64,000 nucleotides of DNA from Halobacillus sp. Marseille-Q1614 (GTDB lineage: Bacteria > Bacillota > Bacilli > Bacillales > Halobacillaceae), in the NCBI RefSeq assembly GCF_902809865.1, contig NZ_CADDWH010000001.1, forward strand, positions 3,596,001 through 3,660,000. Reading direction: 5' to 3'. The position numbers and the translations under genes are program-made. How positions within the stretch are numbered: position 1 is the stretch's first letter; each line of letters begins with the position of its first letter. Below, one piece after another: positions 31,993 through 40,825 of this stretch. A model generated the notes under the pieces. That model searched no databases. It was not told the DNA's origin and saw only the letters and a list, made by a program, of their open reading frames with translations.

Positions 31993-32946
31993 TTGGAAAA
32001 ATATGATGCTGCCATTATCGGAGCGGGAATGGCTGGCTTAACCGCTGCGAAGAAACTGCAATCTGCTGGAAAGAAAGTGGTCGTTCTTGAACAAAACGGC
32101 CGGATTGGCGGACGTCTAGCGACAAAGCAGGATGAGCATGGAAGGGCGGATTATGGCGCCCAGTTTTTTACCGTGAGGACAGAAGAATTCCAAAACAGTG
32201 TTGATCAGTGGCTTGAAAAAGGCTGGGTTAAGCGTTGGTTTGGAGACGACTATCCGCGCTACACAAGTGTAGACGGCATGCAGGGATTAGCCGATCATTT
32301 AGCTGAAGGACTCACGGCAGAACGCGGTGCTCAGATTACGAAGATTGTGAAAGAGAAGGAACACTTTTTGTTAAAAGCAGCTGATGGCCGCATGTGGTCA
32401 AGCCTCCGTGTCCTGCTTACAATGCCTGTGCCGCTAGCAGCTGAATTGCTGGAGGTTTCAGGTTTGGATGATGATCCTTTACAAGGCATCAGGTTCAAGC
32501 CTGCATATGTAGGAATTTTTCGCTTTAACTCGCCTGTAAACCTCCCAGAGTCAGGACATTTGGACAAAGAACTTCCTAATGGTGTCGAGAGGCTTGTCGA
32601 TCACCATAAAAAAGGAATATCCCGCGTCCACATGGCCAGTGTTTACATGACGGCCGATTGGTCGGAAACCCGTAATCAACGGAGCGGAGTTTTAAATGAA
32701 ATAAAAGATAGGATGAAGAACTATTTCCCGTTTGATTCCATCCATTCGGAGGAACTTGAATACTGGCCTTATGCTCAGGCAGTCCAAACCTATAAAGGTG
32801 CCTACATATGCTTAGATAAGGAGCATACGTTCTTTGCAGCAGGAGATGCTTTCCTTAGGCCGGATGACAAAGCAGGCCGTACACGTGTTGAAAGTGCATT
32901 TTTATCGGGTTATGATGTAGCCCATGTTATAATGGATGGCTCATGA
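31993..32946 (+). CDS. Renalase-like FAD-dependent amine oxidase family protein
   Basis: A 317-residue flavoprotein. The N terminus holds the Rossmann motif AAIIGAGMAGLTAAKKLQSAGKKVVVLEQNGRIGGRLAT, followed by DYGAQFFTVR, typical of the renalase/amine-oxidase-like NAD(P)/FAD oxidoreductase family. The C-terminal FAD-contact segment is FFAAGDAFLRPDDKAGRTRVESAFLSGYDVA. The substrate is unknown. I chose TTG 31993 as start because AAGGGGGAAGCG lies just upstream and the protein then begins two residues before the Rossmann strand; the frame upstream has no better start. A VOC-family gene follows after 27 bases and may be co-transcribed. Confidence 0.83.
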   Translation: MEKYDAAIIGAGMAGLTAAKKLQSAGKKVVVLEQNGRIGGRLATKQDEHGRADYGAQFFTVRTEEFQNSVDQWLEKGWVKRWFGDDYPRYTSVDGMQGLADHLAEGLTAERGAQITKIVKEKEHFLLKAADGRMWSSLRVLLTMPVPLAAELLEVSGLDDDPLQGIRFKPAYVGIFRFNSPVNLPESGHLDKELPNGVERLVDHHKKGISRVHMASVYMTADWSETRNQRSGVLNEIKDRMKNYFPFDSIHSEELEYWPYAQAVQTYKGAYICLDKEHTFFAAGDAFLRPDDKAGRTRVESAFLSGYDVAHVIMDGS

Positions 32947-32973
32947 AATGAAAAATGATAGGAGGAAATGAAG

Positions 32974-33471
32974 ATGGAACAAACATACCCTCGTTCTTTT
33001 TCCCATATTGGATTATCCGTCCCCGACCTTGATCAAGCGGTTCGCTTTTATAAAGAGGTGATGGGATGGTATGTCATCATGAAACCATCTAAGGTGGTAG
33101 AGGATGACAGCCCTATTGGGGTTATGTGTAAAGATGTATTTGGTACAGGATGGGGTGAATTCAGAATTGCCCACTTGTCGACATCTGATAAGGTTGGAAT
33201 CGAACTCTTTGAATTCCCTGAAAATGAATCGCCTGATAATAATTTTGAATATTGGAAGACGGGAATCTTTCACTACTGTGTGCAGGATCCCGATCTGGAA
33301 GATTTAGTAGAAAAAATTATAGCACACGGCGGGAAGCAAAGGATGCCGGTGCGTGAGTACTATCCAGGAGAGAAGCCCTACCGGATGGTGTACTGCGAGG
33401 ATCCTTTTGGAAATTTAGTCGAAATATACAGCCACAGCTACGAACTTACTTATTCAGACGGAGCTTACTAG
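32974..33471 (+). CDS. VOC-family (glyoxalase/dioxygenase fold) protein
   Basis: A single-gene VOC protein of 165 residues with two beta-alpha-beta modules: SFSHIGLSVPDLDQAVRFYKEVMGWYVI at the start and GIFHYCVQDPDLEDLVEKI...MVYCEDPFGNLVEIYSHSYE at the end. His (SHIG), His (FHYC) and Glu (VEIYSHSYE) are placed as metal ligands. It may be a lactoylglutathione-lyase-like or ring-cleaving enzyme; the substrate is unknown. The second ATG (32974) is preferred because AGGAGG is 8 bases upstream of it but only 2 bases from the first ATG. A strong terminator follows. Confidence 0.83.
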   Translation: MEQTYPRSFSHIGLSVPDLDQAVRFYKEVMGWYVIMKPSKVVEDDSPIGVMCKDVFGTGWGEFRIAHLSTSDKVGIELFEFPENESPDNNFEYWKTGIFHYCVQDPDLEDLVEKIIAHGGKQRMPVREYYPGEKPYRMVYCEDPFGNLVEIYSHSYELTYSDGAY

Positions 33472-33496
33472 GAAGAAGCAGGCGTTGTATAAAAAG

Positions 33497-33530
33497 AACC
33501 GTCCCATTTCCTGGAAAGTGGGACGGTTTT
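33497..33530 (+). terminator. Bidirectional terminator between the VOC gene and the PTS gene
   Basis: The stem AACCGTCCCA...TGGGACGGTT is flanked by A on one side and T on the other, between convergent genes. Confidence 0.88.
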
Positions 33531-33536
33531 CTTTAT

Positions 33537-35093
33537 CTATGACGCATTTGAATCATTAATCATTCGATTGATCTCATTCTTATAAAGGTCGGATCGGCCT
33601 CCAAAAATGGCTTGGATGTTGTGATCGACTTTTACTACACCTGCAGCTCCAAGAGCCTTTAGCTCATCTTCATTTATCTTACTCACTTCTTTTACTTCTA
33701 CTCTTAATCTGGTAAAGCAAGCATCGACATGTTTTAAATTTTCTTCGCCGCCTAATGCTGTTAAAATCAGTGAGGCTGTTTCACGAGTTTGTTCTGACTT
33801 TCCGCCTTTTTTCTTTTCATTAAAATCTTTACGAGTATAAAGCTTGTTTTCTTGTCCTCCGCGCCCTGGGGTAGCGAGATCCCACTTTTTAATAGCAAAG
33901 GAGAAAGAAATATAATAAATTACGAAGAAGGCAGCACCTACCACAATGTTTAACCACCAATTATTTGTTCCTGGGATTGCATTGACGAGGACGTAATCAA
34001 TGAGTCCTGAACCGCCTGCCCATCCAATATTGGCATCAAGCACGTACATAAGGGCAAAAGAGATGCCGGCAAGAATTGCATGAAAAACGAATAAAAGCGG
34101 TGCTACAAACAGGAAAGTAAACTCAATAGGTTCGGTGATTCCTGTTAAAAACGCTGTACCTGCAGCAGCAATAAGCATACCCTTTACAACTGGACGGTTC
34201 TTCTTATCAGCTTGACGGTACATAGCAAGAGCAGCCCCTAACAGGCCGAACATGATAATAGGGAATTTACCAGCCATGAAACGTCCTGCAGTTACTTCAA
34301 CGCCCTCTGCGATTTGCGCAAGGAAAATGTATTGATCACCTGAAACAGCGCTTCCGGCTACTTCAGCTGTACCTCCTAAAGAAGTCCACAAGAATGGAGC
34401 ATACCAAATATGGTGAAGTCCTGTTGGAATAAGAACTCTTTCGAGAAAACCATATAAGCCGATGTAGAGCGGGTTAGTAGCGCCATTGGCAATGACATTG
34501 GCTGCTGCATTAATACCCGTCTGAATCGGGGGCCATACTACCATCATCGCAAGAGCCAGGAAAATAGAGGAGAAGACCATCGCAATACCTACTGATCGGT
34601 CTCCGGCAAAAAATCCTAAAACTTCTGGCGGGTCAAATTCGTGAAACTTATTATAAATCCAAACAGCCAGTAAGCCGACAATAATTCCGCCAAGAACTCC
34701 GGTTTCTAGAGTAGGGACCCCGACAGCCATTCCATATTCTCCACTTTCGGAGACCATTTCTGGAGTGATTCCAAGAGCAAAGGAAATGGTTTTGTTCATA
34801 ATAACATACCCAAGTAAGGCAGCGAGCGCGGCAATTCCAGAACCGTTTGTAAGGCCGATTGCTACACCAATAGCAAAAATAACGGCTAAGTTATCGAATA
34901 TGCTTATTCCGATATCAGACATGCCTTTACCGATGAACTGAATCATATCATTTTGAAGAAACGTTAATGTATCGGCCAGCGGTCCTGTGAGCGCTGCACC
35001 AATCCCAAGCAAAATACCTGCAGCAGGAAGAAGGGCCACAGGAACCATCAGCGACTTTCCAAACTTCTGCAAACTTCCAAAATGCTTTTTCAA
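33537..35093 (-). CDS. malP: PTS maltose/alpha-glucoside-type permease, IICB
   Basis: This glucose-superfamily PTS permease has a IIC domain at residues ~1-420 (about ten membrane segments; conserved FLTGITEPIEFTFLFVAP). A linker and a C-terminal IIB domain follow, with the phosphocysteine in VDACFTRLRVEV. No IIA domain is attached, so phosphate must come from a separate IIA such as the crr-like gene at 43.5 kb. The gene lies 78 bases downstream of a 6-phospho-alpha-glucosidase, which points to maltose or another alpha-glucoside; specificity rests on that context. The start is TTG with AAAGGAGGA 7-8 bases upstream. A cre-like site and a hairpin lie in the leader. Confidence 0.9.
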   Translation of the reverse strand: MKKHFGSLQKFGKSLMVPVALLPAAGILLGIGAALTGPLADTLTFLQNDMIQFIGKGMSDIGISIFDNLAVIFAIGVAIGLTNGSGIAALAALLGYVIMNKTISFALGITPEMVSESGEYGMAVGVPTLETGVLGGIIVGLLAVWIYNKFHEFDPPEVLGFFAGDRSVGIAMVFSSIFLALAMMVVWPPIQTGINAAANVIANGATNPLYIGLYGFLERVLIPTGLHHIWYAPFLWTSLGGTAEVAGSAVSGDQYIFLAQIAEGVEVTAGRFMAGKFPIIMFGLLGAALAMYRQADKKNRPVVKGMLIAAAGTAFLTGITEPIEFTFLFVAPLLFVFHAILAGISFALMYVLDANIGWAGGSGLIDYVLVNAIPGTNNWWLNIVVGAAFFVIYYISFSFAIKKWDLATPGRGGQENKLYTRKDFNEKKKGGKSEQTRETASLILTALGGEENLKHVDACFTRLRVEVKEVSKINEDELKALGAAGVVKVDHNIQAIFGGRSDLYKNEINRMINDSNAS

Positions 35094-35112
35094 TTTACTT
35101 ATCCTCCTTTAA

Positions 35113-35126
35113 GGAAACGCTTTCCT
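35113..35126 (-). promoter_or_regulatory. cre-like site upstream of malP
   Basis: GGAAAGCGTTTCCT on the minus strand matches the CcpA cre pattern TGNAANCGNWNNCW with one mismatch. It lies in the malA-malP intergenic region, before the SD. Confidence 0.5.
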
Positions 35127-35138
35127 TTGATAGGTTAG

Positions 35139-35166
35139 AGAGGACCCAGATAGCTCCGGGTCCTCT
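35139..35166 (-). terminator. Hairpin between malA and malP
   Basis: The stem AGAGGACCC/GGGTCCTCT lies just after the malA stop. No T-run follows on the minus strand, so it may stabilise mRNA or partly attenuate rather than terminate. Confidence 0.45.
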
Positions 35167-35171
35167 GAAAA

Positions 35172-36521
35172 TTAAACAGTTAAAGCTTGTTTACTTGCAT
35201 GAAGATCTGGCCAGAAATCTTTATTAGCTTCAATCATGTCATCAAGAATTTTACGTGCTTTCGGTGCGTCAACCACTGTACGGTTTAACGTTAAGGCCTG
35301 TAATGCTTTTTCGTAGCTGTTTTCATAAAAAGCGTCGACGACGAGCTTTTCGTAAGCAAGCTGACCTTCAATTAACCCTTTATAAAAAGTGGAGATATGA
35401 CCGACGGAGAATGGTTTAGGTCCACGGTTTGTAATAACCGCAGGGACTTCGACCATGGCATCGTCAGGCAAGTTAGCGATGGTTCCATTATTCTCGACCA
35501 TGACGATAAAAATATCTCCATTGTTATAAGCCATGGACGCTGCTACACGAATCATATAACGTCCGTGAATATCTACTTCTAACTCCACATTTTGAGTAGA
35601 ATCGTCTTTGATAATCTGGTCGGCCAGAGTATGAACTCTCTTTTCGCGGCCATTAATAACTTGACGGGCACGAGTATTATCAGGCTGTTCTTTTTCTACC
35701 ATTTGAGAAGGATAGAGATAATACTGCAGATACGTATTTGGCAAGTACTCTGGGAAATCCGTCACCATTTGCTCTACTTGTTTAAAGGTTTTTATCCAGG
35801 ATGGATCGTTCGCAATTTCTGCATCTTCAGGAATAAAACCATCTTCTGTGATGGCACGTTTAATAGTATCCGTGTGATCATTTCCTTCTCTATCAAGAAT
35901 CTTTGTGAACCAGCCAAAATGGTTAAGACCGAAGTATTCGGGCACAAGATCAAAAACATCTTTTCCTAAGATGCCAGCGTAACTGACCATTATCGCTGCT
36001 GGCATATCACAAATGTTTAATAGTTTCTTGTCCTCAGGAAATTCGCGGCGAAGGGCTTCAGCGACTATCGCTGCTGGATTTGTGTAATTTAAGATCCAAG
36101 CGTCTGGGGAATAATGGCGGATATCATTAACGAGTTCAATCATATCGCCAATCGAGCGAAGTCCGTAAGCCATTCCCCCAGGCCCGCAAGTCTCTTGGCC
36201 GACAGCTCCGTAGCGAAGGGGGATTTGTTCATCTTGCTCACGCATGGCTAAACCACCTGTACGAATTTGAACGAAAACAAAATCTGCTCCTGTTAACGCT
36301 TCTTCTTTATCCGTGGTATAAGAGAAGCTTTCTAACTCGGGATATTTCTCACGTAAAATTATTTCAGACGCTTTTGCGATTTTTTCTTGACGTTCAGCAT
36401 TTGTATCGTAAAAGGTGATGGACTTTAATGGGAACTGGTCTTTTTCTGCAATTAAGCTCATGATCATACCAATCGTGTAGGTGCTGCCTCCGCCTACGAC
36501 GACTAAGTTTTGTTTTTTCAT
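35172..36521 (-). CDS. malA: 6-phospho-alpha-glucosidase (GH4, MalA/GlvA-like)
   Basis: This GH4 enzyme hydrolyses PTS-imported alpha-glucoside-6-phosphates (such as maltose-6-P) using NAD+ and a divalent metal. The Rossmann motif is NLVVVGGGSTYT; the catalytic region has QIRTGGLAMRE, GQETCGPGG, the diagnostic CDMP motif (NICDMPAAI, typical of phospho-alpha-glucosidases), and GLNHFGWF with the metal His. Length 449 is normal. The start at 36521 is preferred (GGAGGCGA 8 bases upstream of ATG). It is first gene of malA-malP. The promoter has a cre-like site over the -35 region and is divergent from a GntR regulator. Confidence 0.93.
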   Translation of the reverse strand: MKKQNLVVVGGGSTYTIGMIMSLIAEKDQFPLKSITFYDTNAERQEKIAKASEIILREKYPELESFSYTTDKEEALTGADFVFVQIRTGGLAMREQDEQIPLRYGAVGQETCGPGGMAYGLRSIGDMIELVNDIRHYSPDAWILNYTNPAAIVAEALRREFPEDKKLLNICDMPAAIMVSYAGILGKDVFDLVPEYFGLNHFGWFTKILDREGNDHTDTIKRAITEDGFIPEDAEIANDPSWIKTFKQVEQMVTDFPEYLPNTYLQYYLYPSQMVEKEQPDNTRARQVINGREKRVHTLADQIIKDDSTQNVELEVDIHGRYMIRVAASMAYNNGDIFIVMVENNGTIANLPDDAMVEVPAVITNRGPKPFSVGHISTFYKGLIEGQLAYEKLVVDAFYENSYEKALQALTLNRTVVDAPKARKILDDMIEANKDFWPDLHASKQALTV

Positions 36522-36575
36522 ACGATTCGCCTCCAAAAGGTACTATATTTGTATTAAAGTTAATTTAATATGAAT

Positions 36576-36603
36576 ATAATACATATTACTGAAAGCGTCA
36601 ACA
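36576..36603 (-). promoter_or_regulatory. Promoter of malA-malP with cre-like site
   Basis: On the minus strand TTGACG, 17 bases, TATATT form a promoter. TGAAAGCGTCAACA (plus strand 36590-36603) fits the cre consensus with one mismatch and overlaps the -35. Two ATTTGTAT copies (near 36547 and 36602) may be GntR half-sites. Confidence 0.6.
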
Positions 36604-36667
36604 TTTGTATCGAATTTTTTCTAATTATTCGCTATAATGGAAGTATTGAAGAACAGGAGGAATAGGG

Positions 36668-37378
36668 ATGGCAGCGCCTTTATACCGCAGAATTGCGCAA
36701 AAGATAAAAGAGGATATTACAAATGGTATTTGGAAGGAAGGGGAGGCAATCCCGACTGAACTCCACCTTGCTGAACAATATGAGGCTTCACGAGTTACCG
36801 TGAGACAAGCTATTAAATTGCTTGTAGAAGAAGGTTTGCTGGAAAAGGTTCAAGGAAGCGGAACATATGTAAAAGAACAGAAGATTGAACATAATATATT
36901 TGAATTAATCAGCTTCACAGAGGAAATGAGAAAGCTAAATAAAGAACCCGTCAATCGTGTGCTGGATTTTCAACTGATCGATCCTGACGATCATATAAGA
37001 AGAATGCTGCAGCTGTCAGAAGGGAAGAAAGTTTTCTATGTTCGCAGGCAGCGGCTTGTAGACGATATTCCTTACGTCGTGGAGGATACTTATCTTCCTG
37101 TCGATATGTTTCCGAACTTGTCCTATGGGATTATGACAGGTTCTAAATACGACTATATTGAGAAAGAAGTCGGTAAAAAAATAAAGGAAAGCTTCCAAGA
37201 AGTTATTCCTGTTCTGCCAAGTGCAGAGATTGCAGCAGCTTTAACTGTAGATGAATCGACTCCTATTTTAAAAATGCAGTCTTACAGCATCTTTGTAGAC
37301 GGAACCGTATTTGAATATAGTGAAAACCATTTTAAGAGTGATGAATACAAATTCACACTTCGAGCTGCACGTCCTTAA
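36668..37378 (+). CDS. GntR-family (UTRA) regulator of the mal locus
   Basis: The N-terminal winged helix is GntR type: PLYRRIAQKIKEDITNGIWKEGEAIPTELHLAEQYEASRVTVRQAIKLLVEEGLLEKVQGSGTYV. A UTRA effector domain covers ~85-236 (HNIFELISFTEEM...VEDTYLPVDMFP...FEYSENHFKSDEYKF). TreR-like members respond to sugar phosphates. It is divergent from malA, so local repression of malA-malP by a phosphorylated alpha-glucoside signal is likely. B. subtilis instead uses the RpiR-type activator MalR, so this is a different control scheme. ACAGGAGG precedes the ATG. Confidence 0.88.
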   Translation: MAAPLYRRIAQKIKEDITNGIWKEGEAIPTELHLAEQYEASRVTVRQAIKLLVEEGLLEKVQGSGTYVKEQKIEHNIFELISFTEEMRKLNKEPVNRVLDFQLIDPDDHIRRMLQLSEGKKVFYVRRQRLVDDIPYVVEDTYLPVDMFPNLSYGIMTGSKYDYIEKEVGKKIKESFQEVIPVLPSAEIAAALTVDESTPILKMQSYSIFVDGTVFEYSENHFKSDEYKFTLRAARP

Positions 37379-37413
37379 AAAATGTCCCACAACTTCTGTG
37401 TTGTGGGACATTT
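37379..37413 (+). terminator. Bidirectional terminator between gntR and rarD
   Basis: A perfect 15-bp stem AAAATGTCCCACAAC around a 5-base loop, with A and T flanks, lies between convergent genes. Confidence 0.92.
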
Positions 37414-38316
37414 TCAGCTGGCTTTTTTTTCATATTTACGCAGCCGTTTCATCCTGGAATACGTATAAACGGCAAGCCCTGACCAAATCAATGTAAACGA
37501 AACAGCGTGAACCTTTGTAAAAGGTTCGTTGTATAAAAACACGCCGAGCATCAGCATTATCGTTGGCGCGAAATACTGAAGAAAGCCCACCATTGATAAG
37601 GGAATCCGTTTCGCTCCTGCGGCGAACAAAAGCAGAGGAATTGCTGTGGCTGCGCCTGAGCCGATGACAAAAACCGTCGTCCACGAGTACCACTCCATGT
37701 TCTGCCATGTCCCTTCCACATTAAATAAATAGAGGAAGGCAATAGGTGAGACGATCAGTGTTTCAATCATCAGGCCGAACATCGCATTAAGGGGCACGAG
37801 TTTTTTCAAAAGCCCGTACAGGCCGAAGCTGAAAGCGAGCATTAAAGCAATCCACGGCACAGAGCCGAAGTGGATAGTCATATACAATACGCCGGTGCCG
37901 GCTAGGAAGAAGGCAATCCACTGGACTCTAGAAAAAGTTTCTTTTAACACAATCATTCCTAAAAGTATACTAATGAGTGGATTAATATAGTACCCTAAGC
38001 TCGCTTCGATCACATGGTTATTATTTACACCCCAAATATAGGTGAGCCAGTTCGTGCTGATCATGATTGAAGCAAGGGTAATGCCGATCAGGCTGCGTTT
38101 GTTTTTAAACAGCAGCTTCATTTCTGCACACAGCTGTTTTTGCTTTCTGACAAGCAGAATCACGGCAGCCATAAATACGGCCGACCAGACAATCCGATGA
38201 GCCAGGATTTCAAATGGAGGTATATGCTGAATGATCTTCCAGTAGATCGGCAGGAATCCCCATAGAATATAGGCTCCTGTTGTATAGAGGATGCCTAGTT
38301 TGTTGTCTTCAATCAT
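37414..38316 (-). CDS. rarD: RarD-type EamA-family transporter
   Basis: A ten-helix drug/metabolite-superfamily transporter. The RarD signature opening GILYTTGAYILWGFLPIYWKIIQHIPPFEILAHRIVWS is present. It has two EamA repeats, each of five helices, with LGYYINPLISILLGMIVLKE and LQYFAPTIMLMLGVFLYNEPFT closing the halves. Substrate is unproven for the family (named from chloramphenicol sensitivity). The start at 38316 (MIEDNKLGIL) is preferred; the upstream extension would add an atypical segment. It ends at a strong bidirectional terminator. Confidence 0.88.
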   Translation of the reverse strand: MIEDNKLGILYTTGAYILWGFLPIYWKIIQHIPPFEILAHRIVWSAVFMAAVILLVRKQKQLCAEMKLLFKNKRSLIGITLASIMISTNWLTYIWGVNNNHVIEASLGYYINPLISILLGMIVLKETFSRVQWIAFFLAGTGVLYMTIHFGSVPWIALMLAFSFGLYGLLKKLVPLNAMFGLMIETLIVSPIAFLYLFNVEGTWQNMEWYSWTTVFVIGSGAATAIPLLLFAAGAKRIPLSMVGFLQYFAPTIMLMLGVFLYNEPFTKVHAVSFTLIWSGLAVYTYSRMKRLRKYEKKAS

Positions 38317-38454
38317 AAGCCATAAATCCTTTCCAAATATCAATAAGGCTATTTTAGCCAACTAAAGAATATAAAGAAAGGAAATTGCTTACAAAAGGTT
38401 ATCGTTTTTAGTAGATGGAGAACGTGATACATTTCTGTCAAAACATGAAAAAGA

Positions 38455-38625
38455 TGGACCTCAAATTAGCCACGGGGGCAAAGGGAAGTCCATCTTTTTG
38501 TTCCCGGGAAAGAATACTGAGAGACAAAGCGACCCAAGACTCTGCAGTGCGGTTTTCGAGGAAGATCGGGCGTTCGTCCGCTGCAAAGGGAGTGGTATTT
38601 TCTCCCCGGGAAGTTAAACCTATAA
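38455..38625. repeat. Dispersed intergenic repeat, copy 4
   Basis: The 313-base gap between rarD and the Rieske gene contains AAGACTCTGCAGTGCGG, then GAAGATCGGGCGTTCGTCCGC and CTCCCCGGGAAG. The ATCGGGCGTTCGTC core also occurs at 61.27 kb. No gene is supported here. Confidence 0.65.
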
Positions 38626-38629
38626 TATT

Positions 38630-40222
38630 TTATGGCTGGTCGGTGGATTCCTGCTCGTTGTAATCTTCAGGTGGAAGGTGCCGCAGTTCATCTGTATCAC
38701 TGTAGGCAATCTTTTTCAAAGGCTGCTTAGCCGGACCTTCCATTACATGACCATCATAAGAGAAGCGCGAGCCGTGACATGGGCAGTCCCAGCTGTGTTC
38801 TGCACTGTTCCATTCCACTTCACAACCCATGTGCGTGCAAGTGGTATCTAACACATGAAGTTCTCCGTTTTGGTCTTTGTAGGCACCGGCACGTTCACCT
38901 TTCCACTGGACAATGGCTCCTTCTCCTTTAAGAAGTGCTTCAGGACGAGTTCCCACAAGCTCCAGTTTTCCTTCAACGAGGTGGGAGGCCACAGTGAAAT
39001 TGTTTTTCATAAATTCTTTCATGCTCGGATCGGCATTAAACCGCGACGGGGTAAAGAGTGAATGGTAAAGCGATTCTCGGCCCATAATGTAATCAGTGAT
39101 TAATTCACTGGCAACCCGGCTGTTGGTCATTCCCCATTTTCTATATCCGGTAGCTACATAAATACGCTTATTGCCTTTTTGAATAGGGCCGATATAAGGA
39201 ACCTTATCAAGAGTTGTCAGGTCCTGAGCCGACCATTTAAAGGGTTGGCTCTTAATGCCGAACATCCTTGAAGCGAAATCTTCAAGTGCTTCAAAGTGTG
39301 ATAAGTGTTCCCCGCCTTCACCGGTGCGGTGCTTTTCTCCGCCAATAATCAGCATCTGCTTTCCATTGTATTCCGTAGAACGGACAGATCGAGATGGGCC
39401 GTCGACCGCTAAATACATGCCGCCTTTCCATTCCGTCTCAGGCTCAACCGCAATTGCGTAGGAACGGTCGGCATACATACGGCTGAAATAAAAACCTCTT
39501 CCGTCATGGAATGGGAAATGAGAGCAGATCACTAGTGAATCACAGGTGAGCGTCGCATTTTGCCCGGTTTCAATTTCAACACGGTCTCTATCATGGACTT
39601 TTACAGCTTTCGTCTTTTCGTACACTGTGCCGCCAAGGTTCTGGAATTCCTCTAGAAGTGCCATTAAGTATTGCACTGGATGGAACTGTGCCTGATGTTT
39701 CATCGCCAGCACTGCGGTTGCTTTTTCTGGAAAAGGCAGTTTTTCCACCATGCCGCCTTTAATGCCTAAGCGCTCATAGGCTTTTCTTTCTTTTTCAAGC
39801 TTTCTCGCACCTTCTGCTGTGACTGCGTACAGATAAGCATCTTCACGTTTCCACTGGCATGAAATATCAAGCTCCTGAATCGTCTTTTCAATGGACGATA
39901 AGGCATCATCCTGCGCTTTATAATAAAGAGCGGCCTGTTCTTCGCCGAAATGCTGAATCAGTTCGTTGTAGATCATATCGTGCTGAGCTGTTACTTTTGC
40001 TGTTGTATGGCCGCTCGTTCCATTTATTACATGATCAGCCTCGATTAAAATTACTTTTTTCCCTTCTTTAGCAAGTAAGTATGCTGTTGAAATTCCGGTA
40101 ATCCCGCCGCCGACAACCACAACCTCTGTATCTTCAGCCTCTTGTAAAGGTTCAAAGGAAGGGATATTGGCATTCTTCCTCCATAACGGTTCAGGGTGGG
40201 TCCAGTCTAATTTTTCATCCAT
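38630..40222 (-). CDS. FAD-dependent oxidoreductase with C-terminal Rieske domain (YhfW-like)
   Basis: Residues ~30-400 are a DAO-type FAD oxidoreductase with VVVVGGGITGISTAYLLAKEGKKVILIEA. The last ~95 residues form a Rieske [2Fe-2S] domain with both ligand pairs: CTHMGC (~residue 471) and CPCHGS (~residue 489). This fusion is the YhfW family of Bacillales; the reaction is unknown but probably involves electron transfer from an amine or sugar-like substrate. Length 530 is slightly longer than YhfW owing to a polar C-terminal tail. The gene is divergent from a MarR regulator. AGGAGG precedes the start. Confidence 0.9.
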   Translation of the reverse strand: MDEKLDWTHPEPLWRKNANIPSFEPLQEAEDTEVVVVGGGITGISTAYLLAKEGKKVILIEADHVINGTSGHTTAKVTAQHDMIYNELIQHFGEEQAALYYKAQDDALSSIEKTIQELDISCQWKREDAYLYAVTAEGARKLEKERKAYERLGIKGGMVEKLPFPEKATAVLAMKHQAQFHPVQYLMALLEEFQNLGGTVYEKTKAVKVHDRDRVEIETGQNATLTCDSLVICSHFPFHDGRGFYFSRMYADRSYAIAVEPETEWKGGMYLAVDGPSRSVRSTEYNGKQMLIIGGEKHRTGEGGEHLSHFEALEDFASRMFGIKSQPFKWSAQDLTTLDKVPYIGPIQKGNKRIYVATGYRKWGMTNSRVASELITDYIMGRESLYHSLFTPSRFNADPSMKEFMKNNFTVASHLVEGKLELVGTRPEALLKGEGAIVQWKGERAGAYKDQNGELHVLDTTCTHMGCEVEWNSAEHSWDCPCHGSRFSYDGHVMEGPAKQPLKKIAYSDTDELRHLPPEDYNEQESTDQP

Positions 40223-40364
40223 TTAAAAATCCTCCTATTGCCACTTTTTTTCAGTTTGTCCTAATTGAAGGAAAACATGTAAAGGAATGAAGATAGACCA
40301 TTTGTCGATTTATTGGTATAATTAAAGAATTAGCCGAATAAAAACGGCTTGTTTTTTTGCTATA

Positions 40365-40384
40365 TTCGTTACCTAGGTAACGAA
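40365..40384. promoter_or_regulatory. Perfect 20-bp palindrome, candidate MarR operator
   Basis: TTCGTTACCTAGGTAACGAA lies 15 bases upstream of the MarR start codon. Size, symmetry and position fit an autoregulatory MarR-family operator. Confidence 0.75.
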
Positions 40385-40399
40385 ATGGGAGGTATTCGA

Positions 40400-40825
40400 A
40401 TGTCACTTGTTTTTCACCATCTTCAACAACTTGCAAGGTCCGTCAATCAATACTTAAATCAAGCTTTAAAAGATGAAGATATTTATATGTCACACTGGGC
40501 AGTAATTTTTCAGCTTCATCAATATGATCAGCTTACACAGAAAGAGCTGAAGGAAAAGCTGAATATTGAAGGACCTCCGCTATCAAGAACGATTAAGAGG
40601 CTGGAGGAGTTAGGATATGTGAGTAAAAAGAGTCATGAGGACAAGCGGACACATGCACTTATGCTCACAGAGAAAGGGAAATCCAGCTATTCGAGATGGG
40701 AAGCGGCTATACAAACTGCGGAAAACGAGCTTATCCAAAAATTTGGAGAAGAGAATAAGCAGGAGCTCGACTGCTATATAAGAAAGTTTTCTTCCGTCGT
40801 ATCAGGGAGGAAGACGGAATTATGA
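40400..40825 (+). CDS. MarR-family regulator
   Basis: A winged-helix MarR protein of 141 residues: dimerisation helix (FHHLQQLARSVNQYLNQALK), HTH (LTQKELKEKLNIEGPPLSRTIKRLEELGYVSKKS), and wing DKRTHALMLTEKGKSSY. The ATG at 40400 is chosen because GGGAGG lies 8 bases upstream. Its stop overlaps the start of the MFS gene by 4 bases (ATGA), so it is a regulator-transporter operon, typical of drug-inducible efflux. The perfect palindrome in the leader is the probable binding site. Confidence 0.9.
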   Translation: MSLVFHHLQQLARSVNQYLNQALKDEDIYMSHWAVIFQLHQYDQLTQKELKEKLNIEGPPLSRTIKRLEELGYVSKKSHEDKRTHALMLTEKGKSSYSRWEAAIQTAENELIQKFGEENKQELDCYIRKFSSVVSGRKTEL

